From Actinernus sp. WN-2022 (taxonomy: Eukaryota; Cnidaria; Anthozoa; Actiniaria; Actinernidae): a stretch of DNA of 64,000 nt. Numbering within the stretch: the first letter of the stretch is position 1; the number at the start of each line of letters is the position of its first letter. Shown piece after piece: positions 32,399 to 43,559 of this stretch. Both the position numbers and the translations under genes were made by a program. Below the pieces are notes generated by a model. That model saw nothing but the letters and a program-made list of their open reading frames with translations. It was not told where the DNA came from and made no database searches. Location: assembly GCA_030867875.1 (NCBI GenBank), contig JAOWCC010000748.1, forward strand, positions 1 to 64,000. The letters run 5' to 3'.

Positions 32399-33103
32399 CC
32401 AATGCTCGCTATAGACCTTTTAAAGGAAAGGAAAATATATGCATTACATGAAGGATTATCGAGGCATGAATTCTACCTATTTGCACTAGCTATATGCGAG
32501 GTATTGTTCTATTTGATGCTATCGAATTTTATAGTAACAGATTTGTTTTTCGTAATTTTAATTTCTTCTCAGCCTAAAAGAGGTTTTTTAACTCTTCAGG
32601 GTATTTTTTTACCTACCTTTTACTTCAGCCCTTCTCGAGTCCTTGTTGGGTTTACTTGATCTTAGGGCCCAAAACCGGCTTATTTTATGACTTAGAGCAA
32701 CAGTAATCAAGCTAACAAAAATCGTTCAAGATTAATTAAATCCAAATGTTTCTAAAGCGCAATTGGGTGAAAGTTGACATCATTGACTCCAAGATATTAA
32801 ACTGACTAGTCGATTTCGATATTAAATATTTCATTTATTGAGAATTTCACCGGAAGATGTGGGTTAGGGATGCACCATTAGAAAAGGGGGGAGGGGCTTG
32901 AGGTCAGGACTTCCAGGTGAAGCATGTTTTTTTCTAACCTGTGTGTGCACGTTTTTTTAAATCTCCAAAGCTTTGAAAGATATATTTTTTCAAGTGAAAT
33001 GTGGCCCATAAAAGACCAAATTTTCGAATTTTCATACAGTGTCTTTACTTTGACGATATCAAGTGCTCCAAAGAAAGAGAAAGAAGAATGCTATAAAGCA
33101 AAG
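32399..33103. other. unassigned region
   Basis: No supported gene. The last ~50 bases (AAAGAAAGAGAAAGAAGAAT) appear to continue across the palindrome into 34336 onward. Confidence 0.35.
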
Positions 33104-34335
33104 CACAGGCAGCCCAAGCTCACGATTTGTGCCTCTTGCAAATCCTACGGTAGATTACGTGATCACTCGCGCAAGATCGATTGCGTGATAGCGCGCTAGA
33201 GTCACCGTTTTCTCCAGAAATTTTCCTTGTCATCTCACTAATAGAGTTTGCATTGATTTTGTATCGTGGTAAAATAAAGGTAATGAAATAACATTTTGCA
33301 ATAAATGTACCTCGAGTGTCCTTTTCTTATGTCCTTGGGTATTCTCTGCTATTTTGGGCTAGTTTGGATCGGTTTTAGAGCGCTTTTGATTTTTGAGATC
33401 TCTCTCTATAATGAAATGACAAGGCTGCACAGTTCGTTGAGCACATCAAATCACTCGAAGGGCAATAAAGCACTGTAAAATCACTTCAATCCTCGCCAGA
33501 CTCCACAAAACGACGTACCGAATGTCTGTCTACGTTTATTTCGGGGTGGAATTGCAAACAATTACATTTTAGCCCTCATAAACGACATATTTGTGGTATC
33601 AAAAACCGCTATTTCAAAACCCTCGGATGCTGGTAACTTAGTCCCGAGACAGCGGGACGTCCCGCGGATGGCAGATGCGATCTGATAGGTTGATTATCGT
33701 CACGTGCACGTGGGGTTTGTTAGACTCTGCCACGTGACGATGACCAACCAATCAGAGTACATCTGCCATCCACGGGACGTCCCGCTGTCTCGGGACTAAG
33801 TTATCAGCATCCGAGGGTTTTGAAATAGCGGTTTTTGATACCACAAATATGTCGTTTATGAGGGCTAAAATGTAATTGTTTGCAATTCCACCCCGAAATA
33901 AACGTAGACAGACATTCGGTACGTCGTTTTGTGTAGTCTGGCGAGGATTGAAGTGATTTTAGAGTGCTTTATTGCCCTTCGAGTGATTTGATGTGCTCAA
34001 TGGACTGTGCAGCCTTGTCATTTCATTATAGAGAGAGATCTCAAAAATCAAAAGCGCTCTAAAACCGATCCAAACTAGCCCAAAATAGCAGAGAATACCC
34101 AAGGACATAAGAAAAGGACACTCGAGGTACATTTATTGCAAAATGTTATTTCATTACCTTTATTTTACCACGATACAAAATCAATGCAAACTCTATTAGT
34201 GAGATGACAAGGAAAATTTCTGGAGAAAACGGTGACTCTAGCGCGCGCTATCACGCAATCGATCTTGCGCGAGTGATCACGTAATCTACCGTAGGATTTG
34301 TAAGAGCCACAAATCGTGAGCTTGGGCTGCCTGTG
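33104..34335. mobile_element. 1.23-kb near-perfect palindrome with 7-bp duplication
   Basis: Two ~600-bp arms, centre near 33720, almost identical in reverse complement: CACAGGCAGCCCAAGCTC at the left tip and its complement at 34335; GGGACGTCCCGC near the centre on both sides. AGCAAAG flanks it exactly (33097-33103 and 34336-34342). No coding frame spans it. Terminal CACAG and a 7-bp duplication do not identify a superfamily; Dada- or P-type elements make 6-8 bp duplications. Confidence 0.85.
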
Positions 34336-34662
34336 AGCAAAGCAGAGAAAAACAAATTAAGAATGTACCTCCCACCAGTAGTGGCCACCAAGCAGACCAA
34401 ATCCTGAAATGTTCTAAAGGAAAAGAAAAAGTGGAAAAACAAGAAAAATGGAAAGAAGTTACAGCAGATGAACACCACCAAGGATTCCAGGCATTACCAA
34501 GTGAGGCGTTGGGTACAGAGGAACCAGTTCGAGAAAATAATGGTGAAGACCAGCCTTCAGTCAAGTGAGAAGCATCAAGTGAGCAGTTGGGCACAGAGGA
34601 AGAAGTTGAAGAATCCTTCTTCTAAATTGCTTTCGGTTTAGAGACAAATTGGTCTGATGAAC
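34336..34662. other. lysine-rich open stretch, possible gene relic
   Basis: Plus-strand translation of about 34405-34568 is rich in K/E (LKCSKGKEKVEKQEKWKEV). The sequence left of the palindrome (before 33097) is similarly rich in A/G lysine codons, so the palindrome may have landed in an old coding or transposon sequence. Product not recognised. Confidence 0.3.
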
Positions 34663-34670
34663 CTTATGTT

Positions 34671-35636
34671 CCGGGGGGGAGGTGTACTCTCTTATATGAG
34701 CTATACGGGTATGTGCCGCGGGATATGGTATGGTTTTTGAGCTGCCGAGGTCTGGGATAGGGTATCCTTTTTACGGTTTTGGTCTGGGAAAGGGTATGGA
34801 TTTTGATATACTTCTCGTTGACGCCATACTTAGCGCTCTATCGACAACACTACAGCTTAAAATACCATATTAAAACAAAACAACGGCTTTCGTAGTGTAA
34901 TTTTAATTAAAAACTTTTCGGTATCTGGACTCTTTCATATCTAATGTCATGCTGTGTAAACATCACAAGATCACGTTTGATCGATAATGCAAATGCAACG
35001 CAATGCGCGCGTTTGGGTCTGGGATAGGTATGGTAAACGGCATTTGTAGGTGTCTGGGATAGGGTATGGTAAACGGCATTTGTAGGTGTCTGGGATAGGG
35101 TATGGTAAACGGCATTTGTAGGTGTCTGGGATAGGGTATGGTAAACGGCATTTGTAGGTGTCTGGGATAGGGTATGGTAAACGGCATTTGTAGGTGTCTG
35201 GGATAGGGTATGGTAAACGGCATTTGTAGGTGTCTGGGATAGGGTATGGTAAACGGCATTTGTAGGTGTCTGGGATAGGGTATGGTAAACGGCATTTGTA
35301 GGTGTCTGGGATAGGGTATGGTAAACGGCATTTGTAGGTGTCTGGGATAGGGTTTGGTAAACGGCATTTGTAGGTGTCTGGGATAGGGTTTGGTAAACGG
35401 CATTTGTAGGTGTCTGGGATAGGGTATGATAAACGGCATTTGTGGGTGTCTGGGATAGGGTTAGGTAAACGGCATTTGTAGGTGTCTGGGATAGGGTATG
35501 GTAAACGGCATTTGTGGGTGTCTGGGATAGGGTATGGTAAACGGCATTTGTAGGTGTCTGGGATAGGGTCAGGGTTTTGAGGTCCGCGGCACACCCCTAT
35601 CAAAAAATCTTCTGAGTACCCCCCCCCCCCCCCCGG
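34671..35636. mobile_element. 966-bp G-run-bounded element with 8-bp duplication
   Basis: Inverted termini CCGGGGGGG...GTACTC and GAGTACCCC...CCGG, with a shared GTGCCGCGG block about 45 bp in from each end. CTTATGTT flanks both sides (34663-34670 and 35637-35644), the 8-bp duplication typical of hAT transposons. The interior holds the 36-bp array. No transposase. Related copies lie at 51267-52082 and 59343-59470. Confidence 0.8.
35017..35570 (+). repeat. 36-bp tandem array, ~15 copies
   Basis: Unit GTCTGGGATAGGGTATGGTA followed by AACGGCATTTGTAGGT. Because 36 is divisible by 3 and the unit has no stop in two minus-strand frames, long repetitive peptides appear there; these are not genes. 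Confidence 0.95.
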
Positions 35637-35644
35637 CTTATGTT

Positions 35645-36049
35645 TATATACATGTACTAATGAGTAATGCATGCATAATGAATGATGAAAATAAGTCTAA
35701 TAAGTGAAAAATATTAATTAAACTACAACATATACACCAGACACAGTTGTATATGAATTTATGTCTTTACATATTTGTTGATTTATTTTGGGATTTCAAA
35801 ATTAATAAAAAGGTTTCGTTTATGATACGATATTGTGTACAAGAATTTTTTTCTGAACAATATGTAATCACGAGCTAAAGAGAACTTAATAAAATTTGTT
35901 ATTGGAAGTTATTACCAATTTTCATTAATAATTATATTCTATAAAGGCAAAATATATTCAGTTTCTTCCCCCAGAGATCAAGATCATCAGAATTGTTTCA
36001 CAGTGGCATCCTTTTTCTGGCCAGTAGCAAGGTTTGACCCCCTTTCAAA
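35645..36049. other. AT-rich spacer
   Basis: No gene or recognised repeat. AT-rich up to the LINE that starts near 36050. Confidence 0.4.
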
Positions 36050-36055
36050 AAAAAT

Positions 36056-36562
36056 ATGCCGAGATGCATCTTTAACAACAATGGCAAAAATATGAACAAT
36101 TACATATTTTATTATGATAATATTAAACTCCAAAATGTTAAGTCATATAAATACTTAGGTCTACAACTAAGCGCCTTCGGGAACTTTACACTTGCTAAAC
36201 AAGAATTGAAAAAGGTTGCCCTAAAAGAACTTTACAAATTAAGGAAAGAAATGGGCGAATACTTCGGAAAAGACCTTAAATTAACCATCAAACTATTTGA
36301 CGCCCTGATAAGTCCAATTCTATTCTATGATAGCGAATTATGGGGAGTGGATATAAAAGGGCCATTAGAAAAAGATCCGATTGAAGCTGTGCATATTAAA
36401 TTCTGTAAATGGCTCCTAGGGGTCAACAAAACTTCAAGTAATAATGCACGCAGAGCAGAATTAGGGATATATCCGTTACGAACGCAAGCAAAATGTAGGA
36501 GCATTAAATTATGGCTTAAATTAAGTGACTCTGATATAGATAAACTATCCTGCAATGCATAG
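36056..36562 (+). pseudogene. LINE ORF2 post-palm fragment
   Basis: A 168-residue open stretch. FNNNGKNMNNY resembles the end of the palm; YKYLGLQLSAFGNF, LAKQELKKVALKELYKLRKE, FDALISPILFYDSELWG, KFCKWLLGVNKTSSNNARRA and ELGIYPL then follow the usual order of non-LTR reverse-transcriptase proteins after the YXDD box. No catalytic motifs remain because the 5' part is missing. Clade not assigned with confidence. Confidence 0.75.
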
Positions 36563-36959
36563 AAAGATATAAAAAATAAAGACAACAAAGAATGCTGGAG
36601 CCACAAAATCAAAACCTTGCTACATCAAATAGGATTACTGAGGAGAACTGTGGATTAACAGACAGAACAATGTATATTACAATAACACACAACCGCCGAA
36701 AACATTATCCGACAGAGGCTAAGAGACATTGAACTACAAACATGGTCAAGTGACATACATAGCGATTCAAGAAAAGATCCCCAACAAAAGATCCCCAACA
36801 AAAGAACAAATTAAGGACATACCGAAAATTTAAAACTAGCTACAACTATGAAGATTTCTTGAGTCAGGTCACCAACACTAACCATAGAATAGCACTTACA
36901 AAATTAAGAATAAGTAACCACAAATTAGAAATAGAAACTGGGCGGTACACAAAACCATA

Positions 36960-37243
36960 TAAAAAACTCGAAGAAAGAATATGCCAAATATGTAAAAAGC
37001 ATAGAGGATGAGATACATTTCTTGATAAAATGTCCTCTATACCGTGAAAAAAGGAATATTCTTTTCTCCAGTATAGAAAAGCAAACTAAAAATAAGATGA
37101 ACCGAATTACTGACAATGATATATTTTTATTTCTTATTAACCCTCCAACCAAACAACCAGCTATACAGAAAGAAATAGCAAAACACATATTTGAATGTAT
37201 GCTATATAGGAATAGCTTCAAAATCCAGGCCGAGATAAGATAG
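36960..37243 (+). pseudogene. LINE ORF2 C-terminal zinc-knuckle fragment
   Basis: With one frame change near 37005 the translation reads ERICQICK then EDEIHFLIKCPLYREKRNIL, a C-x2-C, H, C knuckle as in other LINE C-termini, and ends at a stop at 37241-37243. Confidence 0.65.
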
Positions 37244-37647
37244 CACCACACCATGTGTGCGAATACAAAAACAACCCTTTAAACTCAGATGTAATTATTG
37301 TAATTATTATTCAATTTATTTAAGGTTATTTGGACGTTAGTCTATATACTCTCTGTGTAAGACTCCAAATAAAAAATGTCTATGTCTATGCATATTTTGG
37401 AATTACTGTGGGACAAGTTCTCTTAGCCCACTTCCAGCTATATCCATGGTTTTATTACAGTTACTATATTATAAGCGGTTCTTTCAGTTGTCCAAGGAGG
37501 ATTTTGTTTCTCTTTACTTTGCTTTGTAGGACTGATTTTTTTCTTAACTTTTTGCTCTGCACGATTTTAATTTTTAGACTACCCCCGTCCCCTCCCCCCT
37601 CACCTTTACATTTCTAATGGTGCGTCCCTTATTCTCTTATACGTGCT

Positions 37648-37983
37648 ATGTACTCAAATGATTTCTCTACAGTGATGGTAGTAAATGTGTTAACAGAGAA
37701 ATTTAGATGTTACTTTGGTGTTAAACAAGGCTGCATGCTTAGCACAACGCTATTTAATTTATTCATTAGTGACCTCCCAGGCAAACTTAATCAATCACAA
37801 GCTGAAAACTGTGTTGCAATGGGCAGTACAAATATAAATTGCCTTCTATACGTAGACGACCTAGTTCTGCTGTCAAAAACCTCTAATGGTTTGCAAGCCC
37901 ATCTAAAGTCTCTTGAAGAATACTGTTATAACAATGAATTAGAAGTTAATATTGCAAAAACTAAAGTAATGGATGTTCAATAA
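37648..37983 (+). pseudogene. LINE reverse-transcriptase palm fragment
   Basis: FGVKQGCMLSTTLFNLFISD is the conserved motif before the catalytic box, then CLLYVDDLVLLSK has YVDD in place of the more common YADD, then LEVNIAKTKVM. A one-base shift moves the protein into the 37973 frame at FNNNGK. Confidence 0.8.
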
Positions 37984-38447
37984 TAACGGAAAAAGAATGA
38001 TTAACTACAGCTTTTATTTTAAAGACGATAAATTAGACAATACTAAAATATATAAATATCTTCGTCTCACTTTAAGCACGTTCGGAAACTTTAGTTTAGC
38101 CAAACAGGAGCTAAAGAAAGTTGCGTTAAAGGCACTTTTTAAACTAAGGAAAGAAACAGGTGTTCATTTCAGGTCAAATATAAAACTATCCATAAAACTA
38201 TCTGATGCGATAATTAAACTGATTTTACTCTATGGGGGTGAAATTTGGGGAGCTGATGATATGATAAAGACCGTTTAAACCAGAAGTGATCCACGTACTA
38301 GAGTATGTACATATATAATTATGTAAGATGTTGCTTGGTACCAGCAAAACATCTGCTAACAATGGATGCAGGACTGAACTTGGAAGATTTTCAATCAAAC
38401 TAGAATCTACACTGATTGAGAAGTATTAAATACTGGACAAAATTAGC
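37973..38447 (+). pseudogene. LINE post-palm fragment before the MITE
   Basis: YKYLRLTLSTFGNF, LAKQELKKVALKALFKLRKE and GGEIWG align with 36056-36562. After a stop at 38278 the weaker MLLGTSKTSANNGCRTELGR continues to the MITE. Confidence 0.7.
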
Positions 38448-38876
38448 ACAGTCAACTCTCTCCTGCAACCACTTCCCGTAAGCGACCACTTTACCAAAGA
38501 ACCGTTTTTTCTCAGTCAAATTCTGTTAAGCGTCCGACGCAAAAATTATTAAGCGACCGCGACCACTTTTTAGTTTGTTTTTTGTTTCCGATAAGCGACC
38601 ACCAAATTAGATTGTACTGTATTTTTAGAAAATCATTACTCAAATACCATAAAGTTTTTAATGGCGCTGACAGATAAGAAACTGAAAAAGATTAGAAAAA
38701 CTTGAGCTAGAACTCCCGTGCTTAGCTATGTTGTTATGGTGACAGCGCGCTAGAGCTGTGGTAGACGTCTGACCCGTTTAGCAAGCACTTGTTGCTTTTT
38801 CCCGTAAGCGACCACCTCTCGTAAGCGACCACTTTGTGCGTGCACCAAGGGTGGTCGCTTAAGAGAGAGTTGACTG
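38448..38876. mobile_element. Tigger/pogo-like MITE inside the LINE
   Basis: Termini CAGTCAACTCTCTC and its reverse complement, with GTAAGCGACCAC-type subterminal repeats at both ends (five copies). CAGTCAACTCTC-like ends with AAGCGACCAC motifs are typical of Tc1/mariner-pogo (Tigger) elements. A TA follows the right end; the left flank has no clean TA. Confidence 0.7.
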
Positions 38877-39240
38877 TAGTTAAGGATGATTCTACACTCT
38901 CAAAACTCGTCTATTTAGAATGTCTTCAATCTCCAAAACCTATGTACTGGGAAAAAATAAGGAGTAGAATTTATAGACTTGGTTTTGGTAATGACTTGGC
39001 TCGACCAACAAGACGGATACGACTACCAAACATTCTTATCACAAATCAAACTGAGACTACAATATATTGAATACCAGCACTGGTTAAACGACATATTTAA
39101 TGATCAAAGGAATTTTTTTGCATCGCAACAAACTTCGGACATATAGATCGTTTAAAACTGTTTATGAATTAGAAACGTACCTCGTGGTTGTCTCCAATAT
39201 CAAGCATAGGATGGCTCTAACCAGACTTAGAATAAGTAAT
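38877..39240 (+). pseudogene. LINE fragment after the MITE
   Basis: VKDDSTLSKLVYLECLQSPK resumes the LINE, later NKLRTYRSFKTVYELETYLV and MALTRLRISNH before the second insertion. Two frameshifts. Confidence 0.6.
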
Positions 39241-39729
39241 CATTGTTTCATCATCATCATACTTTATTCACACATATTATACATACTTAATCAGTTCTAC
39301 AATAATACAATCTATACAAACTTACATTATCAATTTAATTTTCGATCTGCAAGAAATTTGTGCGTCCTAGGGGCTAAATTAACCGATTGGTTTTCTTAGT
39401 TAGTCCCTAGGTTAATATTATGTTTACAAATCGAAAGAGGGAGGTGCACTAGACCATACACCAAACCAGAAGAGAGAATATGCCCCACCTGCCATAAAGA
39501 TATAGAAAACGAATTCCACTTTATTATTAAATGTGAAACATATGATACAATAAGAAAGGATTTCTTCCGCACTCTTGAAACTTTTAACGCAAAGAAATTA
39601 ATTACAAGTCATATGTCGGATGATCAATTATTTAAACTAATCTTAAACCCGCCTATGGAGGTAGCTCACTTAACAGCAAAGTTTGTTTACGATAGCATGC
39701 AGTTAAGATCTAGAAATACCCCAAACTAA

Positions 39730-40205
39730 CAATGTAAATTTGAGAGCGCTAAGTAGCTCTATCTTGCCAAAAGGCCTATGCACATGACGTCACGGCGGCC
39801 ATGTTGGTGTACCTTTAACAATAGATTCTTCGTTAACTTCTTTTGTTAGGTAACCAACATGGCCGCCATGCCCTTTGTCATTTGAATCTCTGGGGATTGA
39901 CTGCAACCCATCTATATAAGCGGTCCTATACTGTTTCAGTTATCACGAGTGCTTTTAATACATAATGCAAGGTTATTTGCAACAATCCAATGTACCATCT
40001 GCTGTACAAGATGCTAATAAAGTACATCATCATCATATCATATCATATCATATCATATCATATCATATCATATCATATCATATCATATCATATCATACTG
40101 TTTCAGTTATCACGAGTGCTTTTAATACATAATGCAAGGTTATTTGCAACAATCCAATGTACCATCTGCTGTACAAGGTGCTAATAAAGTACATCATCAT
40201 CATCA
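39730..40205 (+). repeat. LINE 3' region with duplicated tail and ATCAT run
   Basis: ACTGTTTCAGTTATCACGAG through GCTAATAAAGTACATCATCA occurs at about 39930-40032 and again at 40097-40203. The copies are separated by a TATCA microsatellite (40033-40097). At 39790-39880, CGGCGGCCATGTTGGT and its reverse complement form a 16-bp inverted pair. Confidence 0.75.
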
Positions 40206-40803
40206 TTATTCAGGGAATATTTACTGCAACAATGAATAGTTCTAATGACTCTACTGAAAAGGTGTGTTTTAGACTATGAAAGCACTGGGTGATAATTATG
40301 AATATTCTGAAATAAAAGTAGTAAAAAGTCTTAGTTTCATTCCATTCTTATGAACAATAGCCTGCGAAACAGGCCCTCGGTGTTATTTCAACGCAAAGGA
40401 AGTGATAAAATGATTTGGCCGCGTGAAAATGGAAAAATTTTCTTCCAACCAATAGGAACAGCCCAAAACAATAGCTACGAAACAGGTACGATTGATAGGT
40501 TCCGGACATACAGTTTGCTTTATAAACGACATTTGGAACCGCAGTGAAAATCGTAGTTTTAATAGTTTAAAAAATTAGAGGAAATTGGACATCTTCCTAA
40601 CATTTAGGACGATTTTCATGTTTCAACCAATGAAATCAAGAATTTTCACAATACAAAATTAACACCTTGCGCCATCTGTATTCCGTTCGGTGCCGTACTT
40701 CTTATACGAATCATTACTTTAAAATTGTCTTCCAAAACAAACCAATAATATAATATTAACCTGATGTCGCCCTTTCAGGGTACAAGCAGAGAAAGCTGAA
40801 AGC
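40206..40803. other. unassigned region
   Basis: No gene or repeat recognised; short frames only. Confidence 0.35.
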
Positions 40804-41133
40804 TTGTTCAAACGGATTCAACAGCCGGTTTCTTCAACGTATCGGTTCAACATTCGTTGAAAGATGTAATGAAAGTCAGTATTATCCTCCTCCGCAGGCA
40901 ATGAAATTATGCGTTTCAAACGCTTTCAACTTCGATTCAACATTTCGAGAACAAAAGGTTTCAACATTCTAATTAACTGCTATTGTTCTTGGATTTGTTT
41001 TCAGGGAATGTTTTCAGGCCATTTGAGGAAGTGAAACGGAAGGCGCCGCGGTGGTCTCCTTTAGGAGGCTAATGTCAAGCGGTTTCAAGAAATGTTGAAC
41101 CGATGTTGAAGAAATGTTGAAACCGCTTGACCA
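40804..41133. mobile_element. ~330-bp diverged palindromic MITE
   Basis: Left TTGTTCAAACGGATTCAACA then GCCGGTTTC, TTCAACG, CGGTTCAACAT; right end the approximate reverse complement. A tight inner hairpin GTCAAGCGGTTTCAA / TTGAAACCGCTTGAC spans 41074-41131. A relic of the CCTCCTCCGCAGGCA family lies at about 40886. Confidence 0.6.
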
Positions 41134-43009
41134 GGGATTTATTTATCGCCTATAAATGTTTTTATAGGTTTTTTAAACATTAGAAATGGAGGGAAACTGG
41201 ATTTACAAATCACAGACACACGACAGGCTCGGTTTTGTGTTTTAGAGGTGAATATAGATGAATGTTTCCCTTCTTCATTACACAAACACAAAAATCGGTT
41301 GCGTTGCTAAATACTAAAGCTAAAATGTAATTAAAGTTGTATTACAGTTTTACACGGAATTATTTTCGTACTAGAATTACGACACCAACAGGTATACTTA
41401 GTACATCCATGCACAAAGTAAATAAACAAATAGTTCACACTTACCTTGCTCCAGACCACGTGAGATTTATAGCTTCGAGAAGAAGATATACAAGTGAAAG
41501 ATTTCTCCAAACCATTACGTCTGCCACTTGTAGATCATCTCAAATATCCGCATGCAAAGTTCACTGAGCTTGTCGATCACGGATAGCCTCTTGGTTTTTG
41601 TTATTGAACGCCTAACACTCGTTGCCTTTAACCAAACCTTTAGACAGAACAGAATCAAACAATGATACGTACTTCTCTACCTCTTTTTGAAGAGCATTTC
41701 TTCCGAGGTTCCTCACCAGTCTTAGAGCAGGTGTCTATGTATTTTTATCGCCAGCTTTGTTACCCAAAACCAACTTTTAATAGCCACCTAACTATTCTCG
41801 TAATTTTGGTTATGTTACTGAAGCATGTGCTATTACGATTCGATGAAATATTTAGTAGTGTTTGGCTATTCAATGACAATGACATTTGCAATTCAAAATT
41901 GAAAAAAAATGTTTACCACGGAATCAGACACTCAGTTCTGTTGTTTCGTTCGCCAATAGATTTGTGGTCCAATTTCTTGAATCCTTGGAATTAACACTAA
42001 TATTGGTGTCACAGATTTGTAGACGTTTTGAAAAATTGATTGGCAAATTTATCAAGCGACATTTCGCACAAAACACTGAAAAAAATTATTTTCTCGTTTT
42101 AAAGTAGACTTGCCAAATAATATATCATAGACTATAGTAATCTTGTTACCCACTGTGATAAATATGGTCGCATTACTATTGACTTGACGGCTTGAAATCA
42201 GTTACCTTCGAAAGTAGTAGAGCTCGTCTAAATTACCACCAAATCAATCACCTCGCGACAACGCTGTGAATCAAAACAATACTTTTATAGTTTTCCGATG
42301 AACTGATAACTAACTCGAAATATGACCATGCCTTTTATGGCCTATTGTTCGTTAAATGTTAATAATACTGACAAACTGACAAAAATGGCTCTAAATTGAA
42401 AACATAAATAGAGCTATTGTAAATAGGGCTTATACGTTTTTATGTGAAATTAATGTTACTTGTCACCATGTTAACGAACGCATTTCCGGTTGCCTCGTAT
42501 TATTATTAACTTGTAGTAGACACTTCTGTCTTGCAGTTTTTTCTTGTTATATCTTAATCTTGTTTTCCAATAGTGCTTCGACAGTACATTTAAATCTATA
42601 TCTAACTTAGTTCAGTAATACATTCATGCTACCTGCAAGGATGGAGAGTTTCATTGAATCCCACCAAATTAACGTTTCGCTGTTTGAGTAAGAGGATCTC
42701 TTGATTAAAAAGCGAAAGCGCTCATCAATGAAGGCGCTACGTGTTGGAGAGATAGCGGAATATGTGTAGATTTGCATAGTAACATTAAACATAATATTGC
42801 ATGAATAGAACCAGTCCGGCGAGTTCGGTTTCCGCTAGCCAATCACAAGCGTTTAATTTTAATTCAAATGATGAACGATGTTGCAGCTATTCAAAGCCGA
42901 GAACAACATGACAAAACCAATTTATTCCTCGTATCGTACGTCACAGATTATAGGAACTGAGCCGTCTGTCTTAACGGCGGTTGGGAGAAAGATTTGCAGA
43001 TTTTCTTTC
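41134..43009. other. unassigned region
   Basis: 1.9 kb without a supported gene. Several short open stretches (for example 41662-41994 +) translate to peptides I do not recognise, with no domain or signal features. Confidence 0.35.
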
Positions 43010-43559
43010 CTTTGACCCAAAACACAGTAAAATACAGCATTTGGTTAATCTGTTCAGTTTTTCTGTCCCGCCATTACCCTCGATATTGGAATAGTAGTTG
43101 TATTTCCCCCATATTTAAAGCAGGTGTTGTTGATTACCACAACAACTACCGGGGTATCACAGTTAATAGCTGTGTAGGGAAATTCGTCACTCTTGCTTTC
43201 AATGAGAGACTTTCTCAATTTCTAGAACAAAATGGGATAATTAAGCCAAACCAAATTGGTTTTCGTAACATATATATAGAACAGCAGATCACATTTTTGT
43301 TCTTAAAACTATATCAAATTCTTATTTTAATCAAGGTAAAAAAGTTTGTGCATGTTTTGTCGATTTTAAGAAAGCATATGATTCTATTTGGAGACACGGG
43401 TTATTTTATAAGATGATACAAGTTGGAATTAGTAAGAATATTTTGGCTATTATTGTGGATATATATAGGCATATCAGAGATTTTTACTAACGTGTGTCGA
43501 CCAGTAACTTTAGGGAATTTAAAGTTGAACTGTCTGTTATATGCTGATGACTTATTACA
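43010..43559 (+). pseudogene. LINE reverse-transcriptase N-terminal half
   Basis: SRHYPRYWNSSCISPIFKAG, NNYRGITVNSCVGK, FNERLSQFLEQNGIIKPNQI and GFR are reverse-transcriptase motifs 1-2. After about 140 decayed residues LNCLLYADDLL gives the catalytic YADD. Part of the palm between these motifs is deleted. The coding sequence stops at an insertion and resumes at 45248. Confidence 0.75.

Larger units (their letters stand above)
36050..37395 (+). mobile_element. 5'-truncated LINE copy, C-terminal half and 3' end
   Basis: Carries the region after the reverse-transcriptase palm, a CCHC knuckle and a 3' UTR ending AAAAAATGTCTATGTCTATG near 37395. Truncated at 36050, just after CAAAAAAAATATGCC. 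It is closely related to the copy at 37648-40205 in the same orientation. Confidence 0.75.
37648..39729 (+). mobile_element. LINE copy with palm domain, interrupted twice
   Basis: Related to 36050-37395. Contains palm motifs, the post-palm region and the knuckle CPTCHKDIENEFHFIIKC (39484-39537), ending near a stop at 39729. A Tigger-like MITE (38448-38876) and a second insertion (about 39241-39435) break the frame, and there are several frameshifts. Confidence 0.75.

Noticed and set aside
34963..35672. Long minus-strand frames of 158 and 233 residues
   Set aside because: They are translations of the 36-bp tandem repeat in two frames (36 is divisible by 3); no start context or non-repetitive domain.
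39779..39880. Independent MITE with CGGCGGCCATGTTGGT arms
   Set aside because: The inverted match is only 16 bp with no matching ends or duplication; kept as a note in the LINE tail entry.
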